Below are positions 43,091 to 51,383 of a stretch of DNA of 64,000 nucleotides, piece by piece. The notes under the pieces are model-generated. The model searched no databases, was not told where the DNA came from, and saw only the letters and a list, made by a program, of their open reading frames with translations. Origin of the DNA: an uncultured Ruminococcus sp. (lineage in GTDB: Bacteria > Bacillota > Clostridia > Oscillospirales > Acutalibacteraceae); NCBI GenBank assembly GCA_902762615.1, contig CACWOX010000009.1, positions 1-64,000 on the forward strand, given 5' to 3'. Each line of letters opens with the position of its first letter. The stretch's first letter is position 1. The position numbers and the translations under genes were made by a program.

Positions 43091-45132
43091 TGCTGTATTC
43101 TCCCGAAGTATTTTTCTATTTCGCGCTGTTTGAGAGAAACGAATATCGGACGCCCGTGCGGGCAGTAACGCACGTCGGGATTGCCTATCAGCGTCAGCAC
43201 CAGTTCGGCAAGCTCGCCGGGAAGATTTTTGTCGCCGCCCTTTACCGCGCTTTTGCAGGCGATGGTGTGATAAATCCAGTCAATGCGTTCCGTGGTGACG
43301 GAAGTCTGACCGCTGCGCAGCTGTCCGGCGATTTCAAGGAAGGCGCCTTCCGCGTCGTCTCCCGAAAGAATGGTGGGCACGCTTCTCAGCAGGACGGTAC
43401 CCATACCGAAGTCCTCCACCTCAAAGCCGGCTTTTGCAAGCAGGTCAAGGCTGCCGGTCACAGCGTCGTACTGGTTCTTGTCAAGCGTGATGGGCAGCGG
43501 CGTGAGCAGCATCTGACTGTCGGGTTTTTCCCGCTGTCTGAGCAGACGTTCATAAATAAGGCGCTCGTGCGCCGCGTGCTTGTCAATCAGAATCAGCTCT
43601 CCGCCCGATTCTATGAGAATGTAGGTACTGAATATCTCCCCCACAATCCTGTACTCCGGCATGATGAAGCTGTCGGCTTTTTGCGTATTTTGCTCCGCCG
43701 CTTCAAAGGAAGGCTCCGTTGGCGGCGTTTCATAAGGCACAGCCTGGGAGGAAGGTTCGGATATCGGCACAGTATTTTCGGGCGGCAGTGTGCCGTGAAT
43801 TTCGGGTTCAGCCGCGCGGACGACCTCTTCGCAGGTGGGAGGCACAGGCGGAACAAAGCCCGCTGACGGAATCGGCAGAACAGCCCCCGGGTCGTCAACC
43901 TTCGCGTGCACCGTGTTCCCTGAGGAATAGTCCGGCTCATGCCTGAATCCTTCCTTTGAAGGGACGGAAGCAGAGCGCTTTTCTATGTTTTCCTTGTTTT
44001 CCATGTTTGCCATGTTTTCTCTGTTCGCCATAGCCCGCGAACGCATCGACTGATTCAGGTCGATTTGCACGCCGCTGAATTCGTGCATATTGGGCGAGGT
44101 GCTGACCCTGCGCACGGGCGGAAGCTCCACGTCACGCGGCGTGTCGAATTCGGTGAGGGAGGATTTTACGGCGAAGTAGACTGCCTCATAAATCGGCTTT
44201 TCGTCGGTGAAACGAACTTCCAGCTTTGCGGGGTGAACATTCACGTCCACTGCCGAGCAGTCAAGGCTGATTCCCAGCACGCAGGCAGGGAATTTGCCTA
44301 TCATCACAGCGCCCTTGCAGGCTTCCTCGAGCGCACGCTGCATGGTGTTGCTGCGCACATATCTGCCGTTTATAAAAAAAATCTGCATGGCGCGGTTGGG
44401 GCGGGAATTGACCGGCTTGGAGATAAAGCCCTCCACGCTGACGTTATTGTAGCTGTATTTGACGGGGATAAGACCCGAAGTGAATTCCCTGCCGTAAACC
44501 GCGTGAATAGCGGAGCGGAGCTTTCCGTCGCCGGGGGTGAGCAATGCCTCCCTGCCCTCGCGAATAAATCGGAAGGATATCTCGGGGTGGGAGAGCGCGA
44601 CGCGGTCGATGACGGCGGCAATGGCGTTGCCCTCGGTCTTGTCGGTTTTGAGGAATTTTCTTCGCGCGGGGGTGTTGTAAAACATCTCGCGCACAATGAT
44701 GGTGGTGCCGACAGCGCAGCCGATTTCCTCGTTTTCCTTCTCGTCGCTGCCCTCGATGACGTAATGCACGCCGACGTCGCTCTCGGCGGTACGGGTGATC
44801 AATTCCATCTTGGACACGGCGCAGACAGAGGCAAGCGCCTCGCCGCGAAAGCCCAGTGTCGCAATGCTGTCGAGGTCGGCGCCCACGCGGATTTTGCTGG
44901 TGGCGTGCCTGAGAAAAGCGGTGGGAACGTCCTCGGGGGAGATTCCCTCGCCGTTGTCGGTCACGCGGATATAAGAGGAGCCGCCATGCCTGATCTCGAC
45001 GGTGATAACGGACGCTCCCGCGTCAATGCAGTTTTCCACAAGCTCCTTGACCACGGAGGAAGGGCGTTCCACCACTTCCCCGGCGGCGATAAGCTCGGCG
45101 GTGTGTTTATCTAACAATTTAACTTTTGACAT
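43087..45132 (-). CDS. mutL: DNA mismatch repair protein MutL
   Basis: A 681-residue MutL. The GHKL ATPase motifs are ELVENCIDAGA (near residue 31), DNGEGISPEDVP and TLGFRGEALASV. The C-terminal dimerisation and endonuclease region begins near residue 480 and includes DKHAAHERLIYE, resembling the metal-dependent endonuclease motif DQHAxxER. The linker (about 350-480) is low-complexity and carries an Asn/Met/Glu repeat near 365-385. It works with MutS, encoded 1 kb upstream, in the same long run. Confidence 0.95.
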   Translation of the reverse strand: MSKVKLLDKHTAELIAAGEVVERPSSVVKELVENCIDAGASVITVEIRHGGSSYIRVTDNGEGISPEDVPTAFLRHATSKIRVGADLDSIATLGFRGEALASVCAVSKMELITRTAESDVGVHYVIEGSDEKENEEIGCAVGTTIIVREMFYNTPARRKFLKTDKTEGNAIAAVIDRVALSHPEISFRFIREGREALLTPGDGKLRSAIHAVYGREFTSGLIPVKYSYNNVSVEGFISKPVNSRPNRAMQIFFINGRYVRSNTMQRALEEACKGAVMIGKFPACVLGISLDCSAVDVNVHPAKLEVRFTDEKPIYEAVYFAVKSSLTEFDTPRDVELPPVRRVSTSPNMHEFSGVQIDLNQSMRSRAMANRENMANMENKENIEKRSASVPSKEGFRHEPDYSSGNTVHAKVDDPGAVLPIPSAGFVPPVPPTCEEVVRAAEPEIHGTLPPENTVPISEPSSQAVPYETPPTEPSFEAAEQNTQKADSFIMPEYRIVGEIFSTYILIESGGELILIDKHAAHERLIYERLLRQREKPDSQMLLTPLPITLDKNQYDAVTGSLDLLAKAGFEVEDFGMGTVLLRSVPTILSGDDAEGAFLEIAGQLRSGQTSVTTERIDWIYHTIACKSAVKGGDKNLPGELAELVLTLIGNPDVRYCPHGRPIFVSLKQREIEKYFGRIQQ

Positions 45133-45152
45133 TTTTTGTTTCCTTTCGGAAA

Positions 45153-45245
45153 AATGTGAAATGTGAAGTGTGAAATGTGAAGTGTGAAGTGTGAAGTGTG
45201 AAGTGAAGGAGCGCTGCGCGCTGGAATATAAACGCTCGCTTAGGG
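45153..45245. repeat. Modular intergenic repeat, copy 1
   Basis: Tandem GTGAAGT/GTGAAAT heptamers (45153-45209) lead into GGAGCGCTGCGCGCTGG and then CGCTCGCTTAGG. It lies between tatD and mutL and belongs to the same family as the copies near 46.1, 50.6, 51.3 and 56.8 kb. Confidence 0.75.
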
Positions 45246-45249
45246 GCGA

Positions 45250-46047
45250 TTAATCGCTGTTTGTACGGATTTTGAAAAGTCTTTCTGTATTTTCCTTTGT
45301 GTGTGCGATTAATTCCTGCTCGTCGATATTCATGTACTTTGCAAGCTCCCGCGCGACGTATTTCACATTCTGCGGAAGATTGGTTCGGGCAAGACCCGGC
45401 ACGTTCCGCGGCGTGAGATAGGGCGCGTCAGTCTCGATCAGCACGCGGTCGGGCGGAAGAATTGCCACGGCTTTGCGCAGGTCGTCGGCTCTGCGGTCAT
45501 CGCAGATCCAGCCGGTAATACCTATACAGAAGCCCATCGCAAGATAGGTTTCCAAAGTTGCCCTGTCGCCGGTGAAGCAATGCACCACCGAGCGCCTGCA
45601 TACCTCCGGATACTTTTCAAATCTTGCCGCAAATTCCTTTGCAGCCTCTCTTTCATGCAGGAACATCGGCATATTCAGCTTTTCGGCTATATTAATGTGA
45701 TGTTCCAGACAGCGTATCTGGTTCTCGCGGGTGGAATACATTCTGTCGAAATCCAGCCCGCATTCGCCCACCGCGACCAGTCTCGGGTTGGAGGAAAGCA
45801 TCTGCTCGATGCGGATAAAATCTTCCTTCCGCGCGGAATCAGCATTGTGCGGGTGAATGCCCGCCGTGCCGTATGCGTCATGGCGCTGCACAAAGCGGTG
45901 CGTCGCTTCATTTGACTTCATATCCGAGCCGGTGATGATGCAGTAAACGCCCTCATTCATAGCGTCATTCAAAACCTTCTCCGGCTCGCGGAACTGCCTG
46001 CAAAACAGGTTCAGTCCTATATCGTAATATGTTGTATTTTTTATCAT
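45250..46047 (-). CDS. tatD: TatD-family metal-dependent hydrolase
   Basis: A 265-residue TIM-barrel hydrolase. The N-terminus YYDIGLNL is the E. coli TatD-type metal motif; GECGLDFDRMYS, FLHEREA, VVHCFTGD and IETDAPYLTPRN supply the other ligands. TatD enzymes are 3'-5' DNA exonucleases and, in some species, RNA or D-Tyr-tRNA hydrolases. A protein quality or repair role fits its position between mutS and mutL. It is flanked on both sides by copies of the modular repeat. Confidence 0.88.
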   Translation of the reverse strand: MIKNTTYYDIGLNLFCRQFREPEKVLNDAMNEGVYCIITGSDMKSNEATHRFVQRHDAYGTAGIHPHNADSARKEDFIRIEQMLSSNPRLVAVGECGLDFDRMYSTRENQIRCLEHHINIAEKLNMPMFLHEREAAKEFAARFEKYPEVCRRSVVHCFTGDRATLETYLAMGFCIGITGWICDDRRADDLRKAVAILPPDRVLIETDAPYLTPRNVPGLARTNLPQNVKYVARELAKYMNIDEQELIAHTKENTERLFKIRTNSD

Positions 46048-46068
46048 TATTCACTTCCGAACTATCTT

Positions 46069-46143
46069 CATTTCAGCGCGAAGCGCTCATTTATTATTCA
46101 TTTTTCAATTTTCAGTTTTCAGTTAGCGAACGCATGTGAGCGC
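46069..46143. repeat. Modular intergenic repeat, copy 2
   Basis: Read on the minus strand it runs GCGTTCGCTAAC, an ACTGAAA-type filler, AATAATAAAT, then GAGCGCTTCGCGCTGAAA. It begins directly at the mutS stop codon. It shares both ends with copies 1 and 5 but has a different filler. Confidence 0.75.
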
Positions 46144-48780
46144 TTACTTCGCCAGCTCCGTCAGATCGCATAAGATTTGAAACGCCTGCATGGGCGTGAG
46201 GTTGTTCACGTCGAGATTTTTCAGACGGAAGATCGCCTCGGCTTCTCCGGGGGGAGTGAAGGAAATCGCGGTCTGCTCGACGGCTGCCTTTTTCTTGGTC
46301 GCTTCGGGCTTGCCGCTCTCCAGCTGCTTTAAAACCTGCCGCGCACGCTTGACAACGCTGTCGGGAATGCCGGCGAGCTTGGCGACCTCGATGCCGTAGC
46401 TCTGGTCGGCGCCGCCGCTCACAATCCGGCGCAGGAAGGTGATGTCCTCGCCGTGCTTCTTGACCGCGACAGAGTAATTCTTGACGCCTTTGAGAGAATT
46501 TTCCAGCTCGGTCAGCTCGTGATAATGGGTGGCAAAGAGCGCCTTCGCGCCGAGCTTCTTCTTGTCGGCAACATGCTCCAGCACGGCGCGGGCAATGCTC
46601 ATGCCGTCAAAAGTGGAGGTGCCGCGCCCGATCTCGTCCAGCACAAGCAGGCTGTCGGCAGTGGCATTCTCGAGAATGTAGGCGACCTCGTTCATCTCCA
46701 CCATGAAGGTGGACTGTCCCGAAGCGAGGTCGTCGGAGGCTCCCACGCGGGTGAATATGCTGTCCACCACGCCGATTTCCGCACTCGAAGCCGGAACAAA
46801 GCTGCCGCACTGCGCCATCAGGGTGATGATCGCCACCTGACGCATGTAGGTGGATTTTCCTGCCATATTGGGACCAGTGATAATGGCAACGCGATTGTCG
46901 CCCCCGTCCAGATAAACGTCGTTCGGGACAAACTGCTCGTCCGAAACGGCTTCCACCACAGGGTGCCGGCTGTCCTTCAGGACAATCTTTCCCGAGGTGT
47001 TGACCAGAGGGCGTGTGTAATTGCTGCGCACGGCGACCTCGGCAAAGGAGCACCACACATCAAGCCTTGCGATCGCGTCGGCTGTGCGCTGCACACGGCT
47101 CTGGCTGGCGGCGACCTTCCTGCGGATTTCCTCAAAAAGCTCGTATTCCAGCTTGACAATTCTGTCCCTTGCGCCGAGCACACGACCTTCCATTTCCTTG
47201 AGTTCCTCGGTGATGTAGCGCTCGCAGTTGGCAAGCGTCTGCTTGCGTATGTATTCCTTAGGCACTAAATCCTTTGAGGCGTTGGAGACCTCTATGTAAT
47301 AGCCGAACACGCGGTTATAGCCCACCTTCAGGCGCTGAATTCCGGTTTTCTGACGCTCCTTTTCCTCGATGGAGGCGATGAAATCCTTGCCTCCGCTCAT
47401 GTCGCCGTTGAGAATGTCGAGGTCCTTGCAGTAGCCCGGCTTGATCATGCCTCCCTCGCGGACGGTGAGAGGCGGCTCGTCCACAATGGCGTGTTCCACC
47501 AGCTCACGGATATCCTTGAGAGTGTCGATGGATTGGTAAATATCCTTCAGCTCTCCCGACTTCATGCCGCGAAGAAGCTCCCTGACAGTCGGCAGCGCTT
47601 CGGCTGCATAGGCAAGGGCGCGAATCTCGCGGGCGTTCGCCGAGCCGTAGACGATGCGGGTCATCAGGCGCTCGATATCGCTGATGCCGCGAAGCGCCTG
47701 TATAATATCGTCGCGGAGGATGGAGTCGCCGCAAAGCTCGTCCACGGCATTCTGCCGCGCCTGAATCGTGACGGGATTGACCAGAGGACGCTCGATGATT
47801 CCGCGAATCATGCGCTTGCCCATCGGGGTCTTTGTCTTGTCGAGCACCCACAGCAGGGAGCCTTTTTTCTCCTTGGTGCGCATGGTTTCGGTCAATTCCA
47901 GATTGCGTCGGGTGGAGACGTCGATATTCATAAAGATGTCGCCCACGTAATAATTGATGCGGTCAAAGCACTCGATTTTTACGGCGGATTCTTTTTTTCC
48001 TCCGGTTTCAGCCGCTTCGCCCGCCATCTGTGTGGAATAGATATAGTCGATCAGCGCGCCGAGAGCCATCACCGTAGCGGGATAGCTCAGCAGCCCCGAG
48101 CGCTCGATTTCCTTGGGGGCAAACTGAATATTGACGGTGGCAAGGGCGTTTTCGTAATCGAATTTCTCATCGTCCAGCAGCTCGACCGAAGCATTCAGAC
48201 GGCTCTTGATAAAACTGTCCAGACCGCCCAGACTCAGCGCGGCGGAATGAATCAGTATCTCGTGCGGGTCGAATTTGCCCAGTTCGCCGCACAGCTTCTG
48301 GAAGGACGCCGCTCCGCTGAGCTGCGTGACATTCAGCTCGCCTGTGGAGACGTCCGCCACGCACAAGCCCGTTATTCCCTCACAGCAGCAGACCGAGGCG
48401 ATGTAATTGTTGCGTCCCTCGTCCAGCATGGAATTTTCGATGATGGTACCGGCGGTGATGATCCTGACGATTCCTCTTTTGACAAGTCCCTTGGTTGTCG
48501 CCGGATCCTCCAGCTGTTCGCAGATCGCCACCTTGTAGCCCTTTTCCACCAGCCGCGCCGCGTAGGATTCGTAGGCATGAAAGGGGACGCCGCACATCGG
48601 GGCGCGTTCGTCCATGCCGCAGATTTTGCCGGTGAGCGTCAGGTCAAGCTCCTTGGACACTAATTTCGCGTCGTCAAAAAACAGCTCATAAAAATCTCCG
48701 AGCCGGAAGAACAGAAGCGCGTCGGGATTCTGCGCCTTTATTTCAAGATATTGCTTCATCATGGGCGACATTTCTCCCAT
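46144..48780 (-). CDS. mutS: DNA mismatch repair protein MutS
   Basis: An 878-residue MutS1. The mismatch-binding domain has the Phe-x-Glu type segment in LGDFYELFFDDA near residue 31. The ATPase Walker A is GPNMAGKSTYMRQVA near residue 630, with Walker B LLVLDEIGRGTSTFDG. It starts mismatch repair together with MutL. The start is ATG 48780; a second ATG at 48771 has GGGAG 4 nt upstream. The promoter at 48852-48824 may drive the whole 16-kb run to the pseudouridine synthase gene. Confidence 0.96.
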   Translation of the reverse strand: MGEMSPMMKQYLEIKAQNPDALLFFRLGDFYELFFDDAKLVSKELDLTLTGKICGMDERAPMCGVPFHAYESYAARLVEKGYKVAICEQLEDPATTKGLVKRGIVRIITAGTIIENSMLDEGRNNYIASVCCCEGITGLCVADVSTGELNVTQLSGAASFQKLCGELGKFDPHEILIHSAALSLGGLDSFIKSRLNASVELLDDEKFDYENALATVNIQFAPKEIERSGLLSYPATVMALGALIDYIYSTQMAGEAAETGGKKESAVKIECFDRINYYVGDIFMNIDVSTRRNLELTETMRTKEKKGSLLWVLDKTKTPMGKRMIRGIIERPLVNPVTIQARQNAVDELCGDSILRDDIIQALRGISDIERLMTRIVYGSANAREIRALAYAAEALPTVRELLRGMKSGELKDIYQSIDTLKDIRELVEHAIVDEPPLTVREGGMIKPGYCKDLDILNGDMSGGKDFIASIEEKERQKTGIQRLKVGYNRVFGYYIEVSNASKDLVPKEYIRKQTLANCERYITEELKEMEGRVLGARDRIVKLEYELFEEIRRKVAASQSRVQRTADAIARLDVWCSFAEVAVRSNYTRPLVNTSGKIVLKDSRHPVVEAVSDEQFVPNDVYLDGGDNRVAIITGPNMAGKSTYMRQVAIITLMAQCGSFVPASSAEIGVVDSIFTRVGASDDLASGQSTFMVEMNEVAYILENATADSLLVLDEIGRGTSTFDGMSIARAVLEHVADKKKLGAKALFATHYHELTELENSLKGVKNYSVAVKKHGEDITFLRRIVSGGADQSYGIEVAKLAGIPDSVVKRARQVLKQLESGKPEATKKKAAVEQTAISFTPPGEAEAIFRLKNLDVNNLTPMQAFQILCDLTELAK

Positions 48781-48823
48781 ATTTTACATGCACCCGCCTG
48801 TTTAAATTTTTTCAGTAAATTTT

Positions 48824-48852
48824 ATTATATCATATTGATTGAAAAAATGCAA
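48824..48852 (-). promoter_or_regulatory. Promoter of mutS
   Basis: Minus strand TTGCAT (48852-48847) and TATAAT (48829-48824), spacer 17 nt, 43 nt before the mutS start. Confidence 0.8.
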
Positions 48853-48894
48853 ATGTGAGTTATTTGACAGAGGTGAATTTTTTATTAAAAGTGA

Positions 48895-48937
48895 TGAAAA
48901 AAGCGCCGTCCCCCACATCAGAGAAAACGACGCTTTT
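48895..48937 (-). terminator. Terminator of the DUF2975-like gene
   Basis: AAAAGCG and CGT pair with ACG and CGCTTTT around one mismatch; the left A-run gives a U-tract on the minus strand. It separates the gene at 48978-49592 from mutS. Confidence 0.7.
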
Positions 48938-48977
48938 GTATTAAGCTATGCTGTTTGGTTGAAAAAACATTCCGGCA

Positions 48978-49592
48978 TTACTCGGCAGCTTCGGGCTGAG
49001 CGGCTTCCTCTGTGGGAGCGGTCTCAACGGCAGGAGCGGCTTCGGTCTTGCCCTCGGTCATTTCTGCACCGAGACGGCAGAGGAGCGACACCACAATGAA
49101 TGTAATACCTATTCCGATGGAAACACCTTCAAATTCCACCTTATCCAGATCGGAAACCAGCGTGGAGGCAATGCCAACGACTGTGCCGCAGACAACAGAT
49201 GTACCGAGGGAAACCGCTACCTGAATGATGCCCAGACGCATGAGTTCCTTGGCGCCGCGAAGGGTGAAGGGTGTGCCGTCGGCAAGCTCGTTTTTGAAAT
49301 AATTTTCCGCAAATTTGCTGATGACCGCTTCCGCCACGCAAAATGCCAGTCCGACTACCATCGGAATGATCATCGAGGGCAGATTCGCACTCTTAATCGC
49401 CGCAATGGCTTCCTCATCGCCCAACTGATTGACAAAATCGCCGCTCATGCTGAGCGCCTTATCGCCTATTGCGGCGACCAGCGCAATGCCGACAGCGCTG
49501 CCGATCGCGCCGATCATGCTGAAAATATAGACGATCTTGCTGAGTACTCTGCCGACCTTGGCGAGCTTCTGGATAGTATCAAGCGTTTTCAT
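48978..49592 (-). CDS. Membrane protein, DUF2975-like
   Basis: A 204-residue protein with four predicted membrane helices (about residues 16-40, 70-92, 120-145, 155-178), the segment GTPFTLRGAKELMRLGIIQVA between helices 2 and 3, and an Ala/Glu/Thr-rich tail. This layout recalls DUF2975 proteins, but the match is by eye only. ATG 49592 is chosen for its GGAGGA 9 nt upstream; the frame opens further 5'. A Fur/PerR-like palindrome lies within its promoter, so it may respond to iron or peroxide. Confidence 0.65.
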   Translation of the reverse strand: MKTLDTIQKLAKVGRVLSKIVYIFSMIGAIGSAVGIALVAAIGDKALSMSGDFVNQLGDEEAIAAIKSANLPSMIIPMVVGLAFCVAEAVISKFAENYFKNELADGTPFTLRGAKELMRLGIIQVAVSLGTSVVCGTVVGIASTLVSDLDKVEFEGVSIGIGITFIVVSLLCRLGAEMTEGKTEAAPAVETAPTEEAAQPEAAE

Positions 49593-49673
49593 AGAAAAAT
49601 TCCTCCGAAAAAATGTATTCCGCGCAATGGCGGTTATTCTGGCAGAGGGGAAGATTCCTCCGTCGTTGTTTAT

Positions 49674-49702
49674 ATTATACATTCAATAATCATTATTGTC
49701 AA
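49674..49702 (-). promoter_or_regulatory. Consensus promoter with Fur/PerR-like box
   Basis: Minus strand TTGACA (49702-49697) and TATAAT (49679-49674), spacer 17 nt. The spacer holds the palindrome CAATAAT-C-ATTATTG (49684-49698), close to the 7-1-7 boxes of Fur and PerR. Confidence 0.75.
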
Positions 49703-49827
49703 TAATAGTTCTGTACATTTCATCCGTGATTTTGGCATTTCATCCGAAAATCCGGCGGCTATTGCACAAAGTATCCTGCCGCGATGGGCTTCGCCGGCTT
49801 TAGGAAGGTCTTTTTTCATGAATGTAC

Positions 49828-49857
49828 TTGCAATATGCCTTTGTCATTTGCTATAAT
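49828..49857 (+). promoter_or_regulatory. Promoter of queH
   Basis: TTGCAA (49828-49833) and TATAAT (49852-49857), spacer 18 nt, with TGC before the -10. The queH start is 33 nt on. Confidence 0.7.
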
Positions 49858-49889
49858 GAATGCAATAACGTACAAAGGCGGCATTCCAA

Positions 49890-50537
49890 TTGAATCAGAA
49901 TCCACAGAAAATCAACTATTACCTCGAATGCGAGAAGGAGATCAGACGCAACGCCGGACGGCTGCCGAAGCTCCTGCTTCACAGCTGCTGCGCACCCTGC
50001 AGCAGTTCGGTGCTGGAGTATTTATCCGATTACTTTGACATTACGCTATTTTACTACAACCCGAACATCACACCCGCCGAGGAATATGACAAGCGGGTTG
50101 CCGAGCTGCGCCGGCTTGTGTCGCAGGCGCACTACCCGAATCCCGTATCCATCTTGGAAGGGCGGTACGACAGCGGCGAATTCTTTGCGATTGCCTGCGG
50201 GCTGGAGGATCTGCCCGAAGGCGGCGAGCGCTGCGCTAAATGCTACCGTCTGCGTCTGGAAGAATCGGCGAAGACGGCGGCGGAGGGCGGCTTTGAATAT
50301 TTCACCACCACGCTCAGCGTCAGCCCCTACAAAAACGCACAGAAGCTCAACTTGATCGGCGGCGAGCTTGCCGAAAAGTACGGAGTCAAATACCTGCTCT
50401 CCGACTTTAAAAAGAAAAACGGCTACCGTCGCTCGATAGAGCTTTCGGCACAGTACGGACTTTACCGCCAGAACTACTGCGGCTGCATATACAGCGCACG
50501 GCAAAGCCGTGCTAAAAGAATAGAGAATAAAGAATAA
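49890..50537 (+). CDS. queH: Epoxyqueuosine reductase QueH
   Basis: A 215-residue QueH (formerly DUF208), which reduces epoxyqueuosine to queuosine in tRNA as an alternative to QueG. Key cysteines are in LLHSCCAPCSS (residues 29-39), GERCAKCYRLRL and QNYCGCIYS, expected to hold the iron-sulfur cluster and metal. DFKKKNGYRRSIELS is the other conserved segment. The start is TTG 49890, with AAAGGCGG 8 nt upstream. No other queuosine gene is visible, so the precursor may be salvaged. Confidence 0.92.
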   Translation: MNQNPQKINYYLECEKEIRRNAGRLPKLLLHSCCAPCSSSVLEYLSDYFDITLFYYNPNITPAEEYDKRVAELRRLVSQAHYPNPVSILEGRYDSGEFFAIACGLEDLPEGGERCAKCYRLRLEESAKTAAEGGFEYFTTTLSVSPYKNAQKLNLIGGELAEKYGVKYLLSDFKKKNGYRRSIELSAQYGLYRQNYCGCIYSARQSRAKRIENKE

Positions 50538-50600
50538 TGAATAACGAAAGAAAAAGGGAAAGCGCGAAGCGCCATAATTAGCGAACGAATGTGAACGTGG
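50531..50600. repeat. Modular intergenic repeat, copy 3
   Basis: AGAATAATGAATAA, then AAGCGCGAAGCGCC and TTAGCGAACGAATGTGAACG, after the queH stop. The core is inverted relative to its flank compared with copies 2 and 4, so it may be a rearranged member. Confidence 0.65.
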
Positions 50601-50881
50601 GGTGCAGGGGGCAAGGCTCCCTGCCGGGTCAAGGGCAGCGCCCTTGCGGGGTAGTCCTTTTCACATGAAATGTGAAAAGGCAGGGGCAGAGCCCCTCGCT
50701 GCAACGCGCTACGACCTAAAACGGGCTTGGGCGCAACTGAAAAAGTGCCATATCAAGATTTGCCTTGCCCCGAGTGGAGAAAAACCTTGTCTGTTCAAAT
50801 TGGCAAAGCCCCCGATTTAGGCAGCTTTTCAACTTTTACAATCGGCTATCTTGAATTAAATAAAAGGAGAACAAACAAAAA
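50601..50881. repeat. Hairpin-rich intergenic island
   Basis: This 280-nt gap holds no gene. It contains four hairpins: GCAGGG/CCCTGC (50604-50624), CAAGGGC-AGC-GCCCTTG (50630-50646), CCTTTTCACAT-GAA-ATGTGAAAAGG (50656-50680, 11-bp perfect stem) and GGGGC-AGA-GCCCC (50683-50695). An AT-rich stretch before the next gene ends in AAAGGAG, its ribosome binding site. Confidence 0.65.
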
Positions 50882-51223
50882 ATGAACATACAGATATTCG
50901 GCAAGGCTAAATGCTTTGACACCAAAAAAGCCGAGCGATACTTCAAGGAACGCGGCATCAAATACCAGTTCATCGACATCGTGCGCTACGGCATAAGCAA
51001 AGGGGAATACATCAGCGTCAAAAGCGCAGTCGGCGGCATGAGAAATCTCATCGACGAAAAGTCCAAGGCATACGAGCAGAATTACTGCGCCTACCTCGCG
51101 GACGAAGCCGCCGTGGAGCAAAAGCTGCTGGAGAATCCCGCCATGTTCCGCACGCCGATCGTGCGCAACGGCAGGAAGGCAACCGTCGGCTACTGCCCCG
51201 AAATCTGGAAAACATGGGACTGA
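50882..51223 (+). CDS. ArsC/Spx-like thioredoxin-fold protein
   Basis: A 113-residue protein of the ArsC/Spx/YffB class. It has C-F-D-T-K-K at residues 11-16 (active-site Cys11, no second Cys of a CXXC), the helix AERYFKERGIKYQFIDI and the cis-Pro loop RTPIVRNGRKATVGY. Members reduce arsenate, bind RNA polymerase (Spx) or act as glutaredoxin-like reductases; nothing here decides between them. AAAGGAG is 12 nt upstream. It is flanked by copies 3 and 4 of the modular repeat. Confidence 0.85.
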   Translation: MNIQIFGKAKCFDTKKAERYFKERGIKYQFIDIVRYGISKGEYISVKSAVGGMRNLIDEKSKAYEQNYCAYLADEAAVEQKLLENPAMFRTPIVRNGRKATVGYCPEIWKTWD

Positions 51224-51305
51224 TGCGCTCGCATTCTCTCGCTAAGATAATAGAGAATAAATAATAGATAATAATTTCAGAGCGCTTCGCGCTGATTATG
51301 GCGTT
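51224..51305. repeat. Modular intergenic repeat, copy 4
   Basis: GCGCTCGCATTCTCTCGCTAAG, then TAGAGAATAAATAATAGA, then AGAGCGCTTCGCGCTGATTATGG, starting at the stop codon of the ArsC/Spx-like gene. It is the same three-part order as copy 2. Confidence 0.75.
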
Positions 51306-51383
51306 CAGCCTTTATGCGTTAACCTTTCTATTTCTCAGATACTTTGTGCTTACGTTGAAAAAGATCGCATAGGAGTGTTGTTT

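Noticed and set aside
45153-45209. Possible CRISPR array
   Set aside because: The units are 7-8 bp tandem repeats with no spacers, and no cas genes are present.
49741-49815. Possible terminator between the DUF2975-like gene and queH
   Set aside because: CCGGCG and CGCCGG can pair only across a long loop, and the neighbouring genes are divergent so no terminator is needed.
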